Source: Limnanthes douglasii subsp. nivea
Lineage: Eukaryota > Streptophyta > Magnoliopsida > Brassicales > Limnanthaceae
Direction of reading: 5' to 3'
Assembly: GCA_036936605.1 (NCBI GenBank)
Contig: JAUPFV010000005.1
Span: 58,672,742 to 58,736,741, forward strand
DNA: 64,000 nucleotides
Shown here: positions 48,549 through 58,828 of the stretch, piece by piece
How positions within the stretch are numbered: the stretch's first letter is position 1
Layout of the letters: the number at the start of each line of letters is the position of its first letter
The notes under the pieces: model-generated
Seen by the model: only the letters and a program-made list of their open reading frames with translations
Told to the model about the DNA's origin: nothing
The model's database searches: none
Program-made: the position numbers and the translations under genes

Positions 48549-48756
48549 CTACTGGCTGGGCATAAACCTAGTGATAGTAGCGCTACTGCAGGCTAGGCGA
48601 ATGCCTAGGACTTGCAGCAGCAACTACTGTAGGCTGGGCAGATGCCTAGGACTTGCATCAGTGTTGCTGCAGGCTGGGTGCGCACCCAAAACCTACAGCA
48701 ACAACTGCATGTGCAGTTATGTTACTGCAGGCTTGGCAGACGCCCATGACCTGCAG
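48549..48756 (+). repeat. Array of five 32-bp hairpin repeats in the copia 2 leader
   Basis: Units at 48549-48580, 48586-48617, 48627-48658, 48667-48698 and 48725-48756. Each is an inverted repeat with an outer stem, an asymmetric internal loop, an inner stem and a four- to six-base loop. The outer stem is CTACT/AGTAG in unit 1, CTGCA/TGCAG in unit 2 and CTGCAGG/CCTGCAG in unit 5; inner stems include CTAGGC/GCCTAG and GGGTGC/GCACCC. The array is GC-rich against an AT-rich background. A further small palindrome, AACTGCATGTGCAGTT, sits at 48704-48719. Confidence 0.9.
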
Positions 48757-48994
48757 TCGGCTGGGAGGAAAAAAATTCTGAAAAAGATTTGTTTTTTGGA
48801 AATTGGTTTTTTCTTTAAAATTAATTATATTATTAATTTAATATATTTGAATTAGTTTATTTCAAAAATATTATGTGTTTGGCATGCTAACTTTTCAATA
48901 TTTATTTGTGAATTAAATTGTATGTGCTTGAATGATTAAATTGTGATGCATGACTAAGGTTTAGATCGGTAGGTGAAACTAAGGAATTAATCTA

Positions 48995-49355
48995 ATCGGC
49001 CTTTGGGAAGGTTCAAATTAATTTTCTTATGGATCTTAGGCTTTAAAAGGTTCGGGGATTAATTTAAATTCAAATATTACTGGCTCTCCGGAAGGTTCAC
49101 GTTTGGGTTTAAATTAATCATGAACGGGAGAAAATTATTGAAAATGGTCTTTGTGTTGAGTTTAATTTTAAGTATATGACATCGGACCTCTGGAAGGTTT
49201 CATCATTACTTAGGATAAATTAAATTCATCCTTGCAATTTTTTTTATTTTAAGTAGGTGAAATTGGTCATCCGAAAGGTTTCACCGGTACTAAAGAAAAT
49301 CAAATTAGAGTTATTTGAATCTAAGTAAATGACATCGGTCCTCTGGAAGGTCTAA
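48995..49355 (+). repeat. Diverged leader repeats with ATCGG..C...GGAAGGTT core
   Basis: Five related blocks at about 48995, 49081, 49181, 49262 and 49331. Cores read ATCGGCCTTTGGGAAGGTTC, TGGCTCTCCGGAAGGTTC, ATCGGACCTCTGGAAGGTTT, TTGGTCATCCGAAAGGTTT and ATCGGTCCTCTGGAAGGTCT. Some are followed by GTACTTAGGAAATTAAA-like tails. They lie between the hairpin array and gag. Confidence 0.8.
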
Positions 49356-49574
49356 TTAGTACTTAGGAAATTAAAATAATGATCATGGTATTTTTGTCAA
49401 ACTCATAAAATTGCATGTCAATATGCTTTTCCCTCCGGTATCTATTATCAAGAAATTTTATGTTTTACATGTGTTTCCATGTTCATACATATGTTTTCAG
49501 TTATATATCAAGATGCTAAATGTGTTTTGTGTGTTGTTTGTTCTTATTCCACTGTTACAGTCTATAGGGGAACC

Positions 49575-50330
49575 GTCCACCCATGTTGGATTGTTCGGAC
49601 TTCCAATTATGAAAGGAAGATATGTTGTTGTTTTTGTTTGTACATGATTATGACCATAAATTATCAACTCCCAAACCACCCCCTAGTCTGGAAAGCACAC
49701 TCGAGGAAACTAAGGTCGATGAAAGGTGAGAGAATTCAAATAAGTTATACATGGCGCTCTTGTTACAAGGAATACCAGTGACATTGCGTGGGATTGTCCC
49801 TAAATGTGTTACCACTACCTCGGTTTTTCTCGCGAAGGTTGAGAAAGCCTTTTCCAAAAATGAGAAGGTAGAGATGCAGCGTCTGCTCATCGAGTTAGCT
49901 ACCAAACAATATACTTGAAAAGGTAAAATCCGGGAGCACATTCTGGGAATATCGATGATTTGCAAAACATTAAAGGCAATCGGTTTAGACTTACCTGAAG
50001 AATGCATAGTGGGGTTCACATTTCATTCGTTGTCAGACCTGTTTAAATATTTCCAGTCCACCTATAGTTGCACGCGGGAAAAGTGGAATATCAATGAGTT
50101 GATTTCTCACGCTGCACAAGAGGACGAGAAACTTAAAGGCACATCACCTGAGGTTAATGTGATTACATCCGAAAAATGGGCAGGGCCTAAGCGGAAGACT
50201 AATGGCAAATGACCAGTTCAAGGTCCGATTAAGAAGAAAAAACCTAATGAATCGAATATTGGTCGATGCTTTTTCTGCCAGGAGAAAAGACATTTGAATA
50301 AGGATTGTGAGAAGCGTTGGGCTTATTTTT
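49575..50330 (+). pseudogene. Copia 2 gag
   Basis: Around 49615 a frame reads DMLLFLFVHDYDHKLSTPKP, the counterpart of DMLLHLMCHDYDLAL in copia 1 gag. After a stop and frame changes the helical domain follows, with ICKTLKAIGLDLPEE, CTREKWNINELISHAAQEDE and a zinc knuckle CFFCQEKRHLNKDC at about 50268-50310. The knuckle spacing CX2CX4HX4C is kept, although the usual Gly is Arg. Stops occur at 49917-49919 and 50210-50212. Confidence 0.85.
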
Positions 50331-50339
50331 TAAGAAAAG

Positions 50340-50960
50340 GTATTCCCAAATATTTGGTTGTTTCAAAAATTAATATAGTTTCTGTAAAAATAAATACTTA
50401 TTGGGTTAATTTAGTTGCAACAAATCATGTCTGTGTTTCTTTGCAGGGTACGTCAACGAGCATGATGCTAAGTGAGGATGAAAGATCCATTTCCGTGGCA
50501 GACGGGAGCTTGTATGATGTTTTAGCTATTTGTGATTTTTCCTTAAAACTTTCCACTGGTCATGTATTATTTTTATAAAATGTAATGTATGTTCCCACGT
50601 TTTGGAGGAACTTAATTTATTTTCCAGTTTTAGACTTGCAAGGTTATTCTTGTCTAATGGGAAACAATTGTTTTACACTCTCTCTAAATAATGTAATTGT
50701 TGGAAATGGAAATTTGATTTAAAAAGATAATTTGTATTTGTTGAATACTATTAATGATCGCAACATTGCTATAAATACCCAACATACACCATACATATTA
50801 CCAAATCTAAAAGATCCTCTAAACTGTCGAACATATGGTTAGGTCATATATCTAAAGTTAGGATGGACAAGCTTGTTGACGAAGGTTTATTGGCCTCTTT
50901 TGATTACTCTAACTTCGGTATATGTGTCGAGTATATCAAAGGGAAACAAACCAAAGTTAA
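50340..50960 (+). pseudogene. Copia 2 protease and pre-integrase region
   Basis: YWVNLVATNHVCVSLQG aligns with WWVDTAATTHVCISLQG of copia 1. The catalytic Asp is Asn and the following two residues are changed, so the protease is dead. The pre-integrase part has WLGHISKVRMDKLVDEG and GICVEYIKGKQTKVK; the second Cys of its zinc site is Tyr. Several stops occur between 50576 and 50720. Confidence 0.8.
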
Positions 50961-51790
50961 AACGTTATGGCATATAAAGCGAGCAAATTTGTAGAGTTGA
51001 TTTATACCAACATTTGTGGACCGTTTCCATGGGAATTTTGGAACGGGCATCAATATTTTATATCGTTCATCGATGACTACTCTCGTTTCGGTTACCTCTA
51101 TCTTCTTCATGAAAAGTCTGAGGCCCTGGACAAGCTCATAGATTTTAGGACCGAGGTTGAGAAACAACTCAGTAAAAGCATTAAGACCATTAGATACAAT
51201 CATGGTGGTGAATAGTATGGTAGATATGATGGATCGGGTGAACAACGTCCAGGACCCTTTGCACAGTACCTAGAGAAGTGTGGAACAGTCCCTCAATACA
51301 CTATGTCGGGTTCACTTCACATGAATGGTGTATCTAATAGACGAAACCAAACACCAAAAGATATGGCTAGAAGCACGATAAGTCACTCATATCTACCATT
51401 ATCTATTTGGGGGGAAGTCGTCAAATGTGTCGCTTATATACTCAATACAATACCCATCAAAGCTACTATTAAGACCCAATATGATCTTTAGAACGATGGT
51501 AAACCCAATTTAAATTATATGCATGTGTGGGGTTGTCCAGCTGAGGCGGGGCCTTAGAAACCTCGAGAAAAGAAACTAGACCAAAAAATAGTTAGTTGTG
51601 TCTTTATAGGTTATTCTGAAAATTCCAGAGGGTTTAAGTTTTATGATTCTCTCACCGGTAAAATCTTTGAGACAGGAACAACCAAGTTTCTAAAAGATAT
51701 TGAGTTTGAGGGGAAGAATAAAGGAACAAATGTTGATTTCGAGGAAGAATCCATAGAGATTCATTAAGGTTTTAATGGGGATACTCATGT
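50961..51790 (+). pseudogene. Copia 2 integrase, copy A
   Basis: ELIYTNICGPFPWEFWNGHQ, FIDDYSRFGYLY and MNGVSNRRNQTPKDMARS correspond to the three catalytic blocks. The first Asp (TDICGP) is Asn and the Glu of NGVSERRN is Asn, so two of three catalytic residues are lost. Stops are at 51213-51215 and 51489-51491. The part from about 51060 is duplicated in copy B. Confidence 0.85.
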
Positions 51791-51959
51791 ATCAGAAGAT
51801 TGGATTGTAATTCTAATCATTTTATTCCCATTAGAACAAGGTAATCCTCAAATTAACACTGATGCTCCAGTTGAGGGTTCTAACCAGGATACAGATATGG
51901 TCCACGTAGAACAAGATGGACGTCAAGATAATCTTCTATAATGAAATCAAAATGACATC

Positions 51960-52965
51960 GTTCATAATGATCAAACTCTACCTCTTGAAGAAGTGCAACA
52001 AGAGTAAATAGTGCCCTTAAGAAGGTCCACGAGAGAAATGAAGAGTACTATAAGTCAAGAATTTATATTATATCTTCAGGAGTATGATGAGTTATGTGTT
52101 GGAACTGTAGATAATCCCTCATCCTACAAACATGCTATGTCAAGCTCTGACTCTTGGAAGTGGATTGACGTTGTGAATGAAGTGTATAAATCAATACGGG
52201 ACAATGCAATATAGGATCGTGTCCCATTACCAAAATGGAAAACGACAATTGGTTGTAAATGGGTTTACAAAACCAAGCGTGATTCCCTGGGTAATGTGGA
52301 AAGACATAAAGCGCGTCTTGTAATAAAAGGTTATACTCAGCGTGGAGGGATTGATTTTAAGGAAACCTTCGTTCTCATATCGACGAAGGATTCTTTTAGA
52401 ACAATCATGGTATTAGTTTCACATTTTGATCTTGAACTTTATCAGATGGTTGTTAAGACTAATCTTCTGAATGGTAATATTGAGGAAACAATCTATATGG
52501 TGTAACCATAACACTTTATGGAAAGTAACTCAAAAGGTCTGGTTTGCAGGCTTAAGAAATCCATATATGGGCTTAAACGGGCCTTTTGTCAATGAAATCA
52601 CAAATTCCTTGAAGTGATAGTCGGCTATGACTTTGAGATTAACTTGGTTGAAGATTGTGTGTATCACAAGTTCGGTGGGAGTAATTTCATATTTTTTATA
52701 TTATATGTGGATGAAATATTGATTGTTTCGAACAATAAAGAATTATTACTCACTACAAAAAAAAAATTATTAGACAAGTTTGATATTAAAGATCTTGGTG
52801 ATGCCAGTTTAGTGTTAGCAATCCAGATACATCGAGATCGCTCTCGTGGTACTTTTGAATTATCATAAAAGCCATACATTAAAAGTGTGTTACAACATTA
52901 TGGATTGGCAGATTGCAAACCCCTAAGTACCCCTATAGAAAAAGGTGACAGACTTAGTCTGGGTC
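51960..52965 (+). pseudogene. Copia 2 reverse transcriptase, copy A (3'-truncated)
   Basis: MPLRRSTREMKSTISQEFIL, IGCKWVYKTKRDSLGNVERH and HKARLVIKGYTQ are RT N-terminal blocks. The first catalytic Asp region is YQMVVKTNLLNG (family MDVKTAFLNG), so that Asp is Val. The active site is YVDE in place of YVDD. Stops are at 52211, 52503 and 52866. The frame breaks off after KGDRLSLG, where the integrase of copy B begins. Confidence 0.88.
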
Positions 52966-53880
52966 TATATCTTATCTTCTCCATTCATCAACGACTACTC
53001 TCGTTTCAGTTACCTCTATATTTTTCATGAAAAGTCTGAGGCCATGGATAAGTTCATAGCTTTTAGGACCGAGGTTGAGAAACAACTCAGTAAAATCATT
53101 AAGACCATTAGATCTGACCGTGGTGGTGAATATTATGGTAGATATGACGAATCAGGTGAACAACGTCTATGACCCTTTGCACGGTTGTTAGAGAAGTGTG
53201 GAACCCTCAATATACTATACCAGGTTCATCTCACACGAATGGTGTATCTGAGAGATGGAACCGAATACTAAAAGATATGGTTAGAAGCATGATAACTCAC
53301 TCATCTCTACCATTATCTCTCTGGGGGGAAGCCATCAAATGTGTCGCCTATATACTCAATCGAGTACCCACCAAAGCTACTGTTAGGACCCCATATGAGC
53401 TTTCGAACGGGAATAGACCCAATTTAAATTATTTGCATGTGTGGGGTTGTCCAGCTCAGGAAATTCCTTACAAACCTCAAGAAAAGAAACTGGACCCAAA
53501 AACAGATAACTGTTTATTCATAGGTTATTCCGAACATTCCAGAGGGCTTAAATTTTATGATGCTCTCGCCGGTACAATATTTGAGATAAGAATTACCAAG
53601 TTTCTAGATGATGTTAAGTTTGGGGGAAATAATGAAGGAACAAATGCTGGTTTTGAGGAAGAATCCACAGAGATCCATGAAGGTTTTAATGGGGATACTC
53701 AGGTATCTAAAGATTGGGTTGTAATGCCAATCATTTCAGTCCCATTAGAACATGGTAATCCTCAAATTAACACTGAAGCTCCACTTGAGGGTTTTAACCA
53801 GGATACAGATATGGTCCAGGTAGAACAAGATGAACCTCAAAGTAATCTTTCATAAAGGAATCAAAATAATCGTTCATAAT
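52966..53880 (+). pseudogene. Copia 2 integrase, copy B
   Basis: Starts in the middle of the integrase at FINDYSRFSYLY, followed by [20 protein letters not shown]. Then [20 protein letters not shown] retains the catalytic Glu lost in copy A. A 228-codon open frame (53169-53855) runs through [18 protein letters not shown] and [18 protein letters not shown]. The region ends at the insertion site of the nested element. Confidence 0.88.
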
Positions 53881-53892
53881 GATCAAACTCTA

Positions 53893-54290
53893 TGATGTAG
53901 CGAAGACTACGGACATACTGGTTTCTCTCTCAGGTATCAGAATTCGGTCAAACAGGTACTCAAATCAAAGATTTCGATGAGCCCGTCAGATTTCAAAACT
54001 GTGACTTAATCACAAAGTTTGATACTGAAATTCGACCTGTAAAGCCTTTGAAAACAAGTTTTAATATTTTAGCGTTAATTATATTTATTTATTTTAAAAC
54101 ATTTTTGTCATTTCCCTTATTTGGAGTTAGGGTTTTGGGTAGTTCTATATAAAGCATCATATACCCTATTTTACCGTTAGACTTTGATTAATTAAAATTT
54201 GGGAATTATTTCTCTGAGTTTTCTTATTTATCTAACCTAGGGCTAGGGTTTTATCGTTGCTTTCTCTTCTAATCTTTCGCCACACCATCA
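53893..54290 (+). repeat. Nested element 5' LTR
   Basis: 398 bp, TGATGTAGCGAAG...CACACCATCA. Contains TCTATATAAAGCATCATATA, a good TATA box at about 54147. Confidence 0.93.
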
Positions 54291-54292
54291 GT

Positions 54293-54304
54293 TGGTATCA
54301 GAGA
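54293..54304 (+). promoter_or_regulatory. Nested element primer binding site
   Basis: TGGTATCAGAGA, initiator tRNA-Met type, 2 nt after the LTR. Confidence 0.9.
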
Positions 54305-54360
54305 CCAGCAATTCTCGCTGCGCAGATACATGAATCATCCGGGTACCTTTTGATTTGAAG

Positions 54361-55281
54361 GCTAGAATAGAAAACGACATCTTCCAATCAACCTGTACAA
54401 TTAGAGGAAGGATTCGCAAGTTTGTAATTGATTCAGATATCTATGAGAATCTGATTTTAGAGGAGGCTATTCAGAAACTAGCGTTGAAGACTGAAGCTCT
54501 TCCATACCTATACATACTGACATGATTGATAGAGTACACCGTGGTAATAGTTTCTAAACGATGCCAAATTACATTTTATGTTGGTAATTACAAAGAGACA
54601 ACATGGTGTGACGTAGTTCCTATGGACGTTTTCCATCTAGTTTTAGGACGTCCATAGCAATTTAAGATAAATTCTACTTATGATAGTAGAACAAATCGAT
54701 ACAGTTTTGTGAAAGATGGTATCAAGTTTATATTAGTGTCATCTAGAGTAGTTTCTCCAAAACCACCACCAGTTAAGGAGTTTCATGCTCAAATTGCACC
54801 AGCTGCCGATCTTAGATGTGATGCTAAAACTGTGTCTGACTCCGTATTTGACAAGCCAATCTATGATAAAAATATTTCTGAAGATGTATCTGGGTTGGTA
54901 TTTGATAAACTAGTCTACGATGAGTATGATGATGACTGGGATGATGAAGATCTAATTAATGTTGAGGAGAAACTTGTAGATCGAGATATTGTCTCAGGCT
55001 TGAGTACACCAAACTACATCGTTTCAGAAGTTATATTGAAAAAAGACTGCAAAGTAGCAGCTTTTATTATGGAGATGCATCTTCCAGGTCTTTTATGTTA
55101 TCCTAAAATCAAACTTTTGATTCAGTTTTATGTGGATACATGTTGTCGTATTGGAAAAATGGAAGATGATATTTTTGTGTTTGAGATTATGAATAGATTG
55201 ATAGAAGAAAAGAATAGTGTTTTAATAGATAAAAGATTAGGTTTTGTAATAGAGCCTGGAGGAGTTTTGGGTGATGGTTGA
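54361..55281 (+). pseudogene. Gypsy protease region of the nested element
   Basis: RNDIFQSTCTIRGRIRKFVI, then DSDIYENLILEEAIQKLALK, match the plant gypsy protease C(T)..GK....IDSGSCEN...EAV.KL.LK. The active site DSG is DSD. After a frame change come CQITFYVGNYKETTWCDVVP and MDVFHLVLGRP, the conserved end of the domain. The open frame 54709-55281 then continues KDGIKFILVSSRV into an acidic, unfamiliar segment (DEYDDDWDDEDLINVEE). Only this block of pol is left. Confidence 0.75.
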
Positions 55282-55759
55282 GGAAATAAAAGTAAGAATA
55301 ACAAGTTAAAAGTAGTAGATTGCAGTATTTTGAATCTGCTGACAGAAATATACTCTGAAGAACTTGAGAAGCCATCTACTATTCAACAAAGAGGAATTAT
55401 TCATTTCTGCAAGGGTGTTGATGTAATACACCAAGAACGGTCTGGAACTGGATGACAACAACTTTTTACACGCGCAATGGTATTGTTGTGCTTAGTAAAT
55501 GGGTTGATAAAGCAGACATAGAACAAGTGAGTGGAGTATATCTTGTTACTGCTGATCACAGTAATACTGAGGACATGGTAAAGAGGAGAAAGTTGAGAAA
55601 CCACTTCTTGACAAAAGTTGCAGCATTCTAATTCTCACTTATTACACCCTTATGCTGGTATCAATTGCAATTGGCGGTGAATACACCAATGTTTTTTCAA
55701 TTCTTTCAATGTTTCAACATTTCGAATTCGAGGTGGAATTCTTCCCAACCGGAGAAGGA
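55282..55759 (+). other. Interior remainder of the nested element
   Basis: Short frames such as VVLSKWVDKADIEQVSGVYL are not recognised. Near the end FRIRGGILP-like sequence and CCAACCGGAGAAGGA resemble the 3' end of gypsy pol and a purine tract just before the 3' LTR. Confidence 0.4.
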
Positions 55760-56148
55760 TGAGGTAGCGAAGACTACAGACATACTGGTTTCTCTCTCAT
55801 GTATCGGAATTGGGTCAACAGGTACTCAAATCGAAAATTTCGACGAGCCCGTCAGATTTCAAAACTTAAGTTTGATACACAAATTCGATTTGTAAAGCCT
55901 TCGAAAACCAGTTTTAATATTTTAGTGTTAATTTTATTTATTTATTTTATTTTAAAATATTTTTGTAATTTCCTTTATTTGGAATTCGGGTTTTGGGTAG
56001 TGTTATATAAAGAATCATATACCCTATTTTACCGTTAGACTTTGATTAATTAAATTTTTGGAATTATTTCTCTAAGTCTCCTTATTTCTCTAACCTAGGG
56101 CTAGGGTTTTATCGTTGCTTTCTCTTCTAATCTTCCGTCACGCCATCA
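55760..56148 (+). repeat. Nested element 3' LTR
   Basis: 389 bp, starts TGAGGTAGCGAAG, ends CGCCATCA. It aligns to 53893-54290 with a 14-bp deletion and scattered substitutions. Confidence 0.93.
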
Positions 56149-57180
56149 CTCTACCTCCTCAAGAAGTGCACTAAGAGGAAATAGTGAGAAAATAAGAGTA
56201 TTATATGTTAAGAATTTATAGTATATCTTTAGGAGCATGATGAGTTATGTGTTGGAACAGTAGATAATCCCTCATCCTACAAACATGCCATGGCCAGCTC
56301 TGACTCTTGAAAGTGGATTGATGCTATGAAGGAAGAGTATAAATCAATGCAGAACATTGCAATATACGATCTTGTCTCATTAACTGAAGAGAAAAAGGCA
56401 ATTGGTTTCAAATAGGTTTACAAAACCAAACACGATTTCATGGGTAATATGGAAATACGTAAAGTATATCTTGTAACGCAAGGTTATATTCAGCGTGAAT
56501 GGATTGATTTTGAAGAAACCTTCGTTCTGGTATCGACGAAGGATTTCTTTAGAACAATCATGGCATTAGTTGCACATTAATCTTCAAATTCATTAGATGG
56601 ATGTTAAGACTACTTTTCTCAATGATAATATTGAGGAAACAATCTATATAGTGTAACCTCAAACATTTTTTGGAAATTAACTCAAAAATTCTGGTTTGCA
56701 GGCTTAAGAAATCCATCTATGGGCTTAAACAGGCCTCTCGTCAATGGAATCACAAATTCCTTGAAGTGATAGTCGGTTATGACTTTGAGATCAACTTGGT
56801 TGAGGATTGTGTATATCATAAGTTGAGTGGGAGTAGTTTCATATTTCTTATATTATACGTGGATGACATATTGATTGTCTCGAATAATAAGGAATTGTTA
56901 CACACTACAAAAATATTTTTATCAGACAAGTTTGATATGAAGGATCTTGGTGATGCCACTTTTGTGTTAGGAATCCAAATACATCAGGATCGCTCTCGTG
57001 GTATTCTTGGATCATCATAAAAGGCATACAATGAAAGTGTGTTACAATATTATGGATTAACATATTGCAAACCCCTAAGTACCCATATAACAAAGATGAC
57101 AAACTTAGTCTGGGTAAATGTCCTAAGATAAAACTTGAGATTGAAGAAATGAAGTCCCTTATGCTTCGGGAGTTTGGAGT
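56149..57180 (+). pseudogene. Copia 2 reverse transcriptase, copy B
   Basis: Resumes copia 2 after the nested element. The N-terminal half (56154-56660) is heavily decayed. Then CRLKKSIYGLKQASRQWNHK, LILYVDDILIVSNNKELLHT (intact YVDD) and FVLGIQIHQDRSRG follow in one 116-codon frame to the TAA at 57018. The C-terminal part has further stops. Confidence 0.88.
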
Positions 57181-57840
57181 TTAATGTATGCTAAAGTTTG
57201 TAATAAGACGGATATTTCCTTTCCTGTAAATATGTTGATGAGATATGCTAGTAACACGTGCATGAATTACTGAAAAGCAGTTAAAATGGTACCCCGATAC
57301 GTGCAAGGAACAAAATGGCACATATTGACATATGGGAAGTCGAATAAACTTGAGATCATTGGGCATTCCGAATTGCATTTTGGTGGATAAGTAGACACAC
57401 TGAAGAGCACATCAAGAAACATATTCTTATTGGTTGGAGGTGCAATATCCCAGAAAAGTGTAAAGCAAACACTTATTGCATCGTACACCATAACATCAAA
57501 ATTTGTTGCGTGCTTTGAGGCATCGAACCAAACACTGTGGCTGTGGAATTTTGTTACTGGATTACGCATTGTACAAGGGATAGAAGGTCGCATGAGGTTA
57601 TATTGTGATAACAATTCTGCAGTCCAGTACTCTAACAACAACAAGAGCTCGTCTAAATCCAAATACATAGACATAAAGTTTATGTATGTTAAAGAAATAG
57701 TACATATGGACTAGATAAGTATAGAGGACATCGGCATAAACTTCATGATAGAAGATCCTAATACGGTTTTTCCTAAGGGTTTTCCAGGGACACACCATCA
57801 GTATGGGTGTAGTTTATTTAAAAGATTGTTAGTTTCAGTG
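57181..57840 (+). pseudogene. Copia 2 RNase H
   Basis: KSVKQTLIASYTITSKFVAC, ASNQTLWLWNFVTGL and RLYCDNNSAVQYSNNNKSSS match the copia 1 RNase H, including the DNNSA block. The upstream DADFAG-like motif is degraded. The frame ends at 57712-57714, before the usual DPLTKAL end motif. Confidence 0.85.
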
Positions 57841-57901
57841 GGAGAGTTTTAATAGGATCTTATGTTATATTTTGCAGTATTGTGCACATTAAAGTTTATT
57901 G

Positions 57902-57903
<2 letters not shown>

Positions 57904-57949
<46 letters not shown>
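57904..57949. repeat. (AT)n microsatellite in the copia 2 3' untranslated region
   Basis: About 22 uninterrupted TA units, 215 bp upstream of the 3' LTR purine tract. Confidence 0.92.
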
Positions 57950-57951
<2 letters not shown>

Positions 57952-58163
57952 GCTTGGAACCATTTAAGAGTCGATATATAGATTACAAGCCATATTAATC
58001 TTAGGCCACACTCCATAATTGGCCCAAGTAATTGATTGATAATGGTAATGTGATTATGTTGCATCCTATGTTCACATTACGGGGTTGTACCGTTTTCCCA
58101 TTGAAAATGAATATAGGGATCCCATGAAAGTTGAACATGTATTCTAGAGTAGCATGTGGCGGT

Positions 58164-58176
58164 CCAAGTGGGAGAT
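58164..58176 (+). promoter_or_regulatory. Copia 2 polypurine tract
   Basis: CCAAGTGGGAGAT touching the 3' LTR, identical to copia 1. Confidence 0.93.
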
Positions 58177-58828
58177 TGTTAGAATATATTTATTTAATAT
58201 ATTTGTGAACCAGCAATAATTTTGACCGGCATGCTAAATAAACATATTCGGTTATTGTCTTAAGGAAGTCCAAGCTAAAATTAATTGAGTTATTTATTCA
58301 ATTAACTATATTGGACCTATGGGTGAAAAGCCGTTATGGGCTCAAGTGTGGTAACCGAGTTGAATATGGGCACTGTGATGAAGAGGGCCCAAATCTCAAC
58401 ACTTAAGCCTGAATTATAAATCAGAGATATAAATTGAATTATCAATTTATCGGTTTATGGTCCCTGGACACAAGAAAATAATAAAGGATGAGTTTTAAAA
58501 TTTTAGGCCTCACATTATAAAGACTATAAGTAAGGGGCTAGGTTTAGGAATTTCATCATCCTAAACCCTAATCACAAAGACCGTCGCTTCTTTCAGTGTG
58601 TGGAACCTTTCCTTTCTACTAACTCGTTCGGCAGGTTTTTCAAGGTAATATACAGAATCGCTGAAGAACAAAAAGGAACAAAAAAAAATACTAGATGGAA
58701 AGTAGCAAGCAAACCCGTAAATATTATTGCTTTTGTTTATTCATTAGGTGAATCTAGAAAAGAGTTTCTATTTATTTTTTTACGTTTTTTTATATATTAT
58801 TTGATGCTATTTCGAATAATATTCAATA
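58177..58828 (+). repeat. Copia 2 3' LTR
   Basis: 652 bp partner of 47396-48038. Starts TGTTAGAATA; its terminal CA is mutated to TA. Confidence 0.93.

Larger units (their letters stand above)
53893..56148 (+). mobile_element. Nested, internally deleted gypsy-like LTR element
   Basis: LTRs at 53893-54290 and 55760-56148, TG...CA, flanked by CTCTA at 53888-53892 and 56149-56153. The target is in copia 2 just before the RT: the uninterrupted copy A reads CAAACTCTACCTCTTGAAG at about 51975, confirming the site. The 1.47-kb interior has a gypsy protease but no RT or integrase, so the element could move only with help. LTR divergence, roughly 8% by eye, is less than that of the host copia. Confidence 0.93.
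47396..58828 (+). mobile_element. Copia 2: Ty1/copia element with internal duplication and nested gypsy-like element
   Basis: An 11.4-kb element with LTRs at 47396-48038 and 58177-58828, tRNA-Met primer site, purine tract and 5-bp duplication. Order: leader with hairpin array, gag, protease, pre-integrase, integrase A, RT A (ending about 52965), then integrase B, the nested element 53893-56148, RT B and RNase H. The segment 51060-52965 is duplicated as 52966-57118 minus the nested element. The LTRs differ at roughly one base in nine to ten by eye, so the insertion is old. Related in sequence and primer/purine tracts to copia 1, but LTRs are unrelated. Confidence 0.93.

Noticed and set aside
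53893..56148. Solo LTRs or a tandem repeat of the host copia
   Set aside because: The paired 390-bp repeats have TG/CA ends, a primer site and a CTCTA target duplication, and are unrelated to copia 2 LTRs.
47396..58828. Two separate copia elements in tandem
   Set aside because: There is only one LTR pair, one leader and one gag; the second integrase-RT starts mid-domain without an LTR, so an internal duplication is simpler.
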